Origin: Candidatus Hydrothermarchaeota archaeon
GTDB taxonomy: Archaea > Hydrothermarchaeota > Hydrothermarchaeia > Hydrothermarchaeales > WAQR01
NCBI GenBank assembly: GCA_015520145.1
Contig: WAQR01000020.1
Span: forward strand, 1-11,788
Reading direction: 5' to 3'
DNA length: 11,788 bases
The position numbers and the translations under genes are program-made. Each line of letters opens with the position of its first letter. Positions within the stretch are counted from its first letter, which is position 1. Of this stretch, positions 7,634-11,788 are shown one piece after another. The notes beneath the pieces were generated by a model that worked only from the letters and a program-made list of their open reading frames with translations, did no database searches and was not told the origin of the DNA.

Positions 7634-7738
7634 TCATCTCAATTCTGGAAAGTCAGCCTCACTCAAATCCTCTGTTCTCGCAGTTCTGCTACTAACCGGG
7701 CGTAGGATGATTTCTTCCTTTCCCTGATATAAAACTAC
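7634..7738 (-). pseudogene. Start-less 34-codon reading frame upstream of cobA, possible 3' remnant of a gene
   Basis: Between an in-frame TAG (7741-7739) and a TGA (7636-7634) the minus strand encodes 34 residues with a protein-like mix (core GKEEIILRPVSSRTARTEDL, ending ADFPELR). It has no ATG or GTG and only a useless late TTG. Its stop is followed directly by the cobA ribosome binding site, the usual layout of an upstream gene in an operon. It may be the C-terminal tail of a gene cut off when vapBC arrived; a chance frame is the alternative. The family is not recognised. Confidence 0.35.
7726..7735 (-). promoter_or_regulatory. Candidate cobA TATA box
   Basis: Minus strand GTTTTATATC. Related A/T boxes (TTTTAAAATAGG, TTTTATAAGGG) lie just upstream within 7740-7762. 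Use of this box would give a leader of about 85 nt, long for this genome, so the assignment is weak. Confidence 0.35.
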
Positions 7739-7791
7739 CTATTTTAAAAGTCCCTTATAAAATCTTCAGCTCTCGAAAATAGAAAATATCG

Positions 7792-7835
7792 AGTATTACC
7801 AAGATATTTAAACATCGTTAACATTATAGTAATAC
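7792..7835 (+). promoter_or_regulatory. vapBC promoter with flanking inverted repeat (probable autoregulatory site)
   Basis: The TATA box ATATTTAAA (about 7804-7812) lies 26-34 nt before the ATG, which has no ribosome binding site, so the mRNA is probably leaderless. The box is flanked by GTATTAC (7793-7799) and its reverse complement GTAATAC (7829-7835). A third GTATTAC lies inside the gene at 7866-7872. The three copies sit 36 and 37 bp apart. AbrB-type antitoxins bind their own promoters, so these are candidate operator arms. Confidence 0.55.
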
Positions 7836-7837
7836 CT

Positions 7838-8101
7838 ATGACAAAAGTAAGGGAAAAAATTGTAAGTATTACTAAAAAGGGCCAGGCTACTTTGCCCCTG
7901 AAGATGAGGGAGAGACATGGATTGAAGAGGAAAGCCCTGGTGATAGATACGAAAGACGGCCTGCTGATAAAACCTGTTCCAGAACCAGAAGAGGAAATGG
8001 GTTCTCTTAAAGGACTTTTCAAGAAGAGTGCAAAGGAATTATTGAAGGAAAGCAGGGCTGAAGACACCAAAAGGGATAAAAGGATAGAGGGACTCTTTTG
8101 A
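7838..8101 (+). CDS. vapB: AbrB/MazE-type (SpoVT/AbrB) antitoxin, VapB-like
   Basis: An 87-residue protein. The N-terminal swapped-hairpin AbrB DNA-binding domain (about 5-50) carries SITKKGQATLPLKMRERHGL followed by ALVIDTKDGLLIKPV. The charged C-terminal tail (51-87, rich in Glu and Lys) is the usual toxin-binding part of VapB antitoxins. The ATG at 7838 lacks a Shine-Dalgarno sequence, consistent with a leaderless message. The TGA overlaps the TTG start of the PIN-domain toxin gene, so the pair is coupled. Role: neutralises the toxin and probably represses its own promoter. Family and pairing are clear; the exact AbrB subfamily is not. Confidence 0.9.
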   Translation: MTKVREKIVSITKKGQATLPLKMRERHGLKRKALVIDTKDGLLIKPVPEPEEEMGSLKGLFKKSAKELLKESRAEDTKRDKRIEGLF

Positions 8102-8490
8102 AACTCGTATTTGACACTGAGGTAATATTGAAGTTCTACCTTGGAGAAAAAAATGCCGGCGTGGTGAGGGATTACCTTGTAAAAGTCAGTAGCGGCGAGG
8201 CAGAGGGATTTATGAACGTTCTGAACCTCGCGGAGTTTTATTATATTCTCTACAGAAAAAGTGCCAAGATGGCAGATGAGAAATTGGCCAGCTTGAAGCA
8301 CTTTGGGATAAAGCAGGTGGACATAAAGGGCGATACCTTATGGAAGGAAGCAGCCAGGATAAAAGCAGGGAACGGAATCTCCCTTCCAGACGCCGTTGCC
8401 ATTGCCACGGCGAAGGAATTAAAGGCCAGATTACTGATAGGTGACGACGCTGAATTTGAAGGGTTGGAGATAGATGCTGTGAGGATATGA
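8098..8490 (+). CDS. vapC: PIN-domain ribonuclease toxin, VapC family
   Basis: A 130-residue PIN-domain protein, typical VapC length. The metal-binding acidic residues are visible: D6 (VFDTEV), E46 (NLAEF), D98 (SLPDAVAIATA) and D116/D117 (GDDAEF). VapC toxins cleave tRNA or rRNA with Mg2+. The start is TTG at 8098, overlapping the antitoxin's TGA (TTGA); GAGGG seven nt upstream, at the end of the antitoxin gene, supports it. No ATG would preserve the N-terminal beta-strand with D6. All active-site residues are intact, so the toxin looks functional. Confidence 0.93.
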   Translation: MKLVFDTEVILKFYLGEKNAGVVRDYLVKVSSGEAEGFMNVLNLAEFYYILYRKSAKMADEKLASLKHFGIKQVDIKGDTLWKEAARIKAGNGISLPDAVAIATAKELKARLLIGDDAEFEGLEIDAVRI

Positions 8491-8516
8491 AATTGTGTGA
8501 CGAAGGAGTTTGGACT

Positions 8517-8654
8517 ATCAAAGACGTCTGTCCAGCCGTTGCCGTCCGAGTCTTTTTGCTGCTACGGTGTAGGTGTTTTTTTGCCTGTGCAACCTGAGCC
8601 GAGTATCAGCAGCAAGGCAAGCCCGATTATCAGGGCCGGCCACCTCATTTTCAC
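8517..8654 (-). pseudogene. Truncated lipoprotein gene (signal peptide, then in-frame TAG)
   Basis: Immediately after mch on the same strand, AAAGGAGAGAGA precedes a GTG (8654; an in-frame ATG lies at 8648). The frame encodes 30 residues: a hydrophobic helix, a lipobox LGSGC with the lipidated Cys at residue 22, and a GKKTPTP linker of the kind that follows archaeal lipoprotein lipoboxes. A TAG follows at 8564-8562. The same frame then continues through QQK into DSDGNGWTDVFD (8552-8517), a calcium-loop-like (dockerin/EF-hand type) sequence. It stays open into the antisense of vapC, where it no longer looks protein-like. The likely reading is an exported lipoprotein gene broken by an amber codon and then by vapBC. 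Decoding of TAG as pyrrolysine cannot be excluded, but pgk and cobA end in TAG. Confidence 0.6.
8551..8582 (+). terminator. T-tract terminators downstream of vapC
   Basis: TCTTTTT (8551-8557) and a run of seven T (8576-8582) lie 60-90 nt after the vapC stop and are typical archaeal termination signals for the plus-strand transcript. They are also the complement of the Lys codons in the lipoprotein remnant, so the role is only probable. Confidence 0.4.
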
Positions 8655-8672
8655 TCTCTCTCCTTTAACCAT

Positions 8673-9635
8673 TTAGATATGTTCTGCATTTTTTGTATAC
8701 AAGACAATAGATTTCCTGATCAACTCGGGATTCACCCGCCCGGCAGTTTTCACCTGGTTCGTCTTTGTGTTGTTGAACCTGACCTCTCCCGGGGCGAAGA
8801 TTGCAGGATTTATCTTATAGAAATCATATCCTGCCTCTTTGAATATCTGGGCGAACGGCTTGCCGTAGGCATCTGAAGTATCAGATGGTATATTTCCCAC
8901 ATCGATTTCCATATCTGAGTATATCGACACAGTAGACCCATATATGATCATATCGTTGGTGATGCCCATCATCAGGTTGTCGTCACCGACTATCGGTGCT
9001 ATTGGGGCCTGGCCTTCTGCTTTTTTGACAGCATTTACGTCATATCCGAGATGGTCCATTTTATATAGACACGTCTCCACCATCCTTGCTGAGATCTGGA
9101 CAGTACTTGCAGGAGACGCTGTCCTGGCAATTAGGATGTAGAGATTTTGAGGGTCCACGTTACACGCTCCAGCAATACTGTTGCATACCTCTTCAGGTGG
9201 ATATCTCCCGGCTTCGAGTGCCAGAACGGTGGTATCTGCCTTCTCTCTATATCCTACCTTCTCAATCGTTTCTTTCGGCTTTCCTGCAAGTATCCGCGCT
9301 GGCCCTGAACCCAGGGCAAAAAACTTCTCACCCTTGATGCTCCAGCCGGCCTTTTGCGACGAGAGGCATGATACAGCAGGATGGTCTGTTTTGACCTCTA
9401 CTTTTTTTAGCGAGAGTCCATCAACATCCATAGTCCCTATCGATATCTCTGCAAGGTCGCCCATACATGCCCGTGCAAAAAGTATTCCTGCCCTATAGCT
9501 CCCCTCTGCCTTAACCCCGCAGTCTATAATAGTCGTGCCGCTTTCTGTTTCAAAATGTCTTATATTAAGGTTCTCAGAGTCATCTATCATCTTTTGTGCA
9601 ATCTTTGCTGCGTTACTGTTGAGATTCTGGTTCAT
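8673..9635 (-). CDS. mch: Methenyltetrahydromethanopterin cyclohydrolase
   Basis: Cytoplasmic enzyme of the C1 pathway that interconverts 5-formyl-H4MPT and 5,10-methenyl-H4MPT. It works in CO2 reduction to methane or in the reverse, oxidative direction. At 320 residues it has the normal length. SCLSSQKAGWSIKG (89-102), FALGSGPARILAGKP and ARTASPASTVQISARMVE are strongly conserved. K95, R184 and E187 correspond to the catalytic Lys, Arg and Glu known from the Archaeoglobus enzyme. The ATG at 9635 follows TTGATGAT and a TATA box about 30 nt upstream, so the leader is very short. It diverges from the CooS-like gene across a repeat-rich 228-bp region. Its presence marks an H4MPT-using archaeon. 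Confidence 0.98.
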   Translation of the reverse strand: MNQNLNSNAAKIAQKMIDDSENLNIRHFETESGTTIIDCGVKAEGSYRAGILFARACMGDLAEISIGTMDVDGLSLKKVEVKTDHPAVSCLSSQKAGWSIKGEKFFALGSGPARILAGKPKETIEKVGYREKADTTVLALEAGRYPPEEVCNSIAGACNVDPQNLYILIARTASPASTVQISARMVETCLYKMDHLGYDVNAVKKAEGQAPIAPIVGDDNLMMGITNDMIIYGSTVSIYSDMEIDVGNIPSDTSDAYGKPFAQIFKEAGYDFYKINPAIFAPGEVRFNNTKTNQVKTAGRVNPELIRKSIVLYTKNAEHI

Positions 9636-9656
9636 ATCATCAACTGATTACATGAT

Positions 9657-9672
9657 GGGATATATATAAATT
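9657..9672 (-). promoter_or_regulatory. mch promoter (TATA)
   Basis: Minus strand AATTTATATATATCCC, with the TATA centre near 9666. Initiation about 25 nt downstream falls near 9641, six bases before the mch ATG. Confidence 0.6.
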
Positions 9673-9681
9673 ACTCTAATA

Positions 9682-9712
9682 AAAAGTCGAAGAACATGAA
9701 AAGTCGAAGAAC
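9682..9712. repeat. 17-nt-period direct repeat upstream of mch
   Basis: AAAAGTCGAAGAAC occurs at 9682-9695 and again, identical, at 9699-9712, separated by 3 nt. The copies lie about 40-70 bp upstream of the predicted mch start, where archaeal activators often bind, and between the two divergent genes. A regulatory role is inferred. Confidence 0.65.
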
Positions 9713-9721
9713 TGACCAAAC

Positions 9722-9736
9722 ATCGATCTAATCGAT
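9722..9736. repeat. Paired ATCGAT palindromes
   Basis: ATCGAT-CTA-ATCGAT: two copies of a 6-bp palindrome with 3 nt between, in the centre of the mch/CooS-like divergent region. Possibly an operator; chance is also plausible. Confidence 0.4.
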
Positions 9737-9801
9737 ATTCGGAATTTCCTATGGTCATCCCAGTGCATATCTGATATGGAAAGATTCGATAGAACTCCAC
9801 A

Positions 9802-9813
9802 CGAACATGTTCG
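9802..9813. promoter_or_regulatory. Perfect 12-bp palindrome at the CooS-like promoter
   Basis: CGAACATGTTCG is a perfect inverted repeat abutting the BRE/TATA of the CooS-like gene. Its position suits a transcription factor that competes with or recruits TFB/TBP. No regulator gene is in the window. Confidence 0.5.
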
Positions 9814-9827
9814 GGAAAATTTATATG
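9812..9827 (+). promoter_or_regulatory. CooS-like gene promoter (BRE/TATA)
   Basis: CGGGAAAA (BRE-like) is followed by TTTATATG. Initiation near 9848 would give a leader of about 16 nt containing GAGGTG. Confidence 0.6.
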
Positions 9828-9863
9828 AAACAAATGCCGATTAAAATAGGAAGAGGTGGTATT

Positions 9864-11765
9864 ATGGAAACAATAATGGATACAAAAGAAACAAAAAAAG
9901 CAAGCGCACATGAAACAATAAACGAGATGTACGGGATAGTCCACGAACAGGGAGTCACAAATGTCATAGACAGGTATGAGACTCAGAAATCAAAATGCAC
10001 GTTCTGCGTCCAGGGTCTGAGCTGCAGCCTGTGCAGCATGGGACCCTGCAGGATAACAGAGAAAACGTCACTTGGCGCATGTGGTATCGAAGCCGATGGG
10101 ATGGCCATGCGAAACATGCTGCACAGGAATATCATGGGCACGTCTGCCTACAGCTATCATGCAAACGAGGCGTTCAAGACGCTGAAGGCCACAGCAGAAG
10201 GAAAAACGCCATTTGAGATCACAGATAAAGAAAAGCTCATAAATTTTGCCACAGCCATCGGGATTGACACCGACAGCCGCGGGATTGAAGACATTGCCAG
10301 AGACGTAGCAGATTTCATGATAGGAGAATTAAAATGCGATTCTTCGACACCATCAAAGATGGTTGAAATTTTCGCGCCTGAGAAAAGGAAAGAGGTATGG
10401 AAAAAGCTTGGGATATTTCCAGGCGGTGCACTTTCTGAGGTAATGGACTGCTCGACCTCTGCAATGACCAATGTCGATACAGACTACGTATCACTTGCAC
10501 TAAAGGCAATGAGACTTGGCATCGCCACTGCCTACTCTGCACAGATCCCGCTTGAAGCGAGCCAGGACATCCTTTTTGGAACACCAAAACCCCATGCCAG
10601 CAAGGTAGATTTAGGGATCATAGATCCAGGGTATGTCAATATCGCGGTCAACGGCCACGAACCGTTCGTGGGTGCAGCACTTATCAAACTTGCTGAAAAA
10701 GAAGAGGTACAGGACATGGCAAAGGCAGCCGGCGCAAAGGGTATTAAAATCATAGGATCAATAGAGACAGGACAGGAGCTCCAGCAAAGATATGCGGCTA
10801 ATGGGGTCTTCGCAGGGCTTACCGGCAACTGGATTACCCAGGAATTCGCACTGGCAACAGGTGCCATTGATGTCTTTGCAATGGATATGAACTGTTCGCT
10901 TCCAACACTTGCAGTTTACGAAGAGAAATACAACACCACACTGGTACCTGTCTCAAAGCTGGTACGTATCAGGGGTGTCAAACGCAATCTCGATTACAGC
11001 CCGGAAGAAGTGGAACAGCAGGCAAAAGAACTTGTAGAGCTTGCAATCAACAACTTCAAAAATAGAGACGGAAAGTCTACCTATGTGCCACAAAGACAGC
11101 AGGATGCCGTTGTCGGGTTCTCTATCGAATCTATACTGGATGCCCTTGGAGGTTCGCTTGACCCGCTCGTAGATGCGATAAAGGACAGTTCAATAAAGGG
11201 CATCGTCGCACTTGTAAGCTGCACGACCCTCAAAACAGGGCCGCACGATTCCAATACCCTAGCTGTTGCAAAGGAACTTATCAAGCGAGACATCCTGGTA
11301 CTCGGTATGGGATGCGGCAATGCTGCACTTCAGGTAGGCGGGCTTGAGAGCATGGATGCAGTAGAACTTGCGGGACCTGGTCTCCAGAAGGTCTGTAAAG
11401 CATTAAATATCCCGCCTGTCTTAAGCTTTGGTACATGTACTGATACAGGCAGGCTTGCACAGCTCGTTACAGCCGTGGCAAACCACCTTGGTGTTGACGT
11501 GCCAGATCTCCCGATTGCTGCAACAGCACCGGAGTACATGGAACAGAAGGCGACAATTGACGCACTTTTTGCAGTTGCATTTGGCGTCTATACACATGTC
11601 GCGCCACTGCCGCCGGTATCAGGCGCTCCTGAGCTAATAAAGCTTGTCACGTCTGACGTTGAGGAGCTTACTGGCGGGAAACTCGCTGTCGAGGCAGATC
11701 CGGTTGACGCGGTCAACGGCATAGAGGCGCACATAATAAAAAAGAGGTCTGCACTGGGGCTTTAA
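9864..11765 (+). CDS. CooS-family (Ni,Fe-CODH-like) protein with a non-canonical active-site ligand set
   Basis: A 633-residue protein with the length and layout of monofunctional anaerobic CO dehydrogenase (CooS). The N-terminal helical domain carries the B-cluster cysteines C54, C57, C62 and C73 (GLSCSLCSMGPCRI, then GACG) and a C45-x2-C48 pair for the subunit-bridging D-cluster. Two Rossmann-like domains follow. Of the C-cluster ligands H265 (NGHEP), C344 (DMNCSLP), C453 (VSCTT), C484 (GMGCGNA) and C525 (FGTCTD) are present. The position of Cys295 (usual motif CCTGNE) reads GSIETGQE, putting E301 there. The His93 position is Tyr (SAYSYH), and the C-terminal motif is EQK (E560, K562). Such deviants, like CooS-V of Carboxydothermus, carry an Fe/S/O hybrid cluster and do not oxidise CO. 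The start at ATG 9864 has GAGGTG 5 nt upstream; ATG 9807 lies before the promoter. No cooF or cooC is visible in the 23 nt that remain. Confidence 0.93.
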   Translation: METIMDTKETKKASAHETINEMYGIVHEQGVTNVIDRYETQKSKCTFCVQGLSCSLCSMGPCRITEKTSLGACGIEADGMAMRNMLHRNIMGTSAYSYHANEAFKTLKATAEGKTPFEITDKEKLINFATAIGIDTDSRGIEDIARDVADFMIGELKCDSSTPSKMVEIFAPEKRKEVWKKLGIFPGGALSEVMDCSTSAMTNVDTDYVSLALKAMRLGIATAYSAQIPLEASQDILFGTPKPHASKVDLGIIDPGYVNIAVNGHEPFVGAALIKLAEKEEVQDMAKAAGAKGIKIIGSIETGQELQQRYAANGVFAGLTGNWITQEFALATGAIDVFAMDMNCSLPTLAVYEEKYNTTLVPVSKLVRIRGVKRNLDYSPEEVEQQAKELVELAINNFKNRDGKSTYVPQRQQDAVVGFSIESILDALGGSLDPLVDAIKDSSIKGIVALVSCTTLKTGPHDSNTLAVAKELIKRDILVLGMGCGNAALQVGGLESMDAVELAGPGLQKVCKALNIPPVLSFGTCTDTGRLAQLVTAVANHLGVDVPDLPIAATAPEYMEQKATIDALFAVAFGVYTHVAPLPPVSGAPELIKLVTSDVEELTGGKLAVEADPVDAVNGIEAHIIKKRSALGL

Positions 11766-11788
11766 TAGCCCCCGTCCAACCCCACACC

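Noticed and set aside
7619..7837. Riboswitch or small RNA upstream of cobA
   Set aside because: No conserved cobalamin-riboswitch core or strong hairpin could be seen; the stretch reads better as a gene remnant plus A/T promoter boxes.
7744..8301. Minus-strand 185-codon open frame antisense to vapBC
   Set aside because: Both vapB and vapC are supported by motifs, start overlap and ribosome binding site on the plus strand; the antisense frame shows no domain or initiation signal.
9807..9863. Longer CooS-like start at ATG 9807
   Set aside because: It would begin upstream of the TATA box, while GAGGTG lies 5 nt before ATG 9864 and family N-termini fit the shorter form.
9648..9944. Minus-strand 98-codon frame upstream of mch
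   Set aside because: It crosses the CooS-like start, its promoter, the repeats and the mch promoter, and its Cys/Phe/Tyr-rich content is not protein-like.
9864..11765. Plain assignment as functional CO dehydrogenase (cooS) or as acetyl-CoA synthase subunit CdhA
   Set aside because: CdhA is longer and has extra ferredoxin-like clusters. The missing Cys295 and His93 equivalents argue against a standard CO-oxidising CooS, so no symbol is given.
1..11788. tRNA/rRNA genes, CRISPR array, insertion sequence or prophage elements
   Set aside because: No cloverleaf with TTCRANNC core, no spaced identical repeats, no transposase or terminal inverted repeats were found on either strand.

Overview
The window comes from a euryarchaeon that uses tetrahydromethanopterin (methanogen, ANME/alkane oxidiser or Archaeoglobi-like). 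The evidence is a full-length mch (methenyl-H4MPT cyclohydrolase), an archaeal-type pgk, TATA/BRE promoters with very short or absent leaders, GGTG-type ribosome binding sites, T-tract terminators and an AbrB/PIN toxin-antitoxin pair. The sequence alone does not settle the genus.

Left part (1-3360, minus strand): an iron-uptake operon. A fused FTR1 permease/DUF2318 (FtrD-like) Fe-S protein is followed by two paralogous MacB/FtsX-type ABC permeases, the second cut by the window edge. This matches the FTR1/P19/DUF2318/ABC-permease clusters known from bacteria such as Campylobacter. Its promoter carries two abutting TTAGG-N4-CCTAA palindromes, a DtxR/IdeR/MntR-like metal-regulator operator that covers the predicted start of transcription.

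Middle (3360-7738, minus strand): housekeeping genes. These are argG with its own promoter, a pgk-minD pair overlapping by 8 nt, and a siroheme/corrinoid uroporphyrinogen-III methyltransferase (cobA). The 253-bp gap between pgk and cobA holds only a promoter and small tandem repeats.

Right part (7738-11788): a vapBC-type module on the plus strand sits between two apparently broken minus-strand reading frames. On the cobA side is a start-less C-terminal tail. On the mch side is a lipoprotein signal peptide that hits an in-frame TAG before a calcium-loop-like motif. The vapBC module may have disrupted a lipoprotein gene that once lay between mch and cobA. mch and a large CooS-family gene are then divergently transcribed from a 228-bp region with a 17-nt-period direct repeat and a perfect 12-bp palindrome.

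The most notable item is the CooS-family protein. It has the fold signature and most cluster cysteines of Ni,Fe-CODH. However, the Cys equivalent to C295 of the C-cluster is replaced by a Glu context, the presumed catalytic His93 position is Tyr, and the C-terminal motif is E-x-K. This ligand set resembles hybrid-cluster protein and the deviant CooS-V more than a true CO dehydrogenase, so a routine CO dehydrogenase label would probably mislead.
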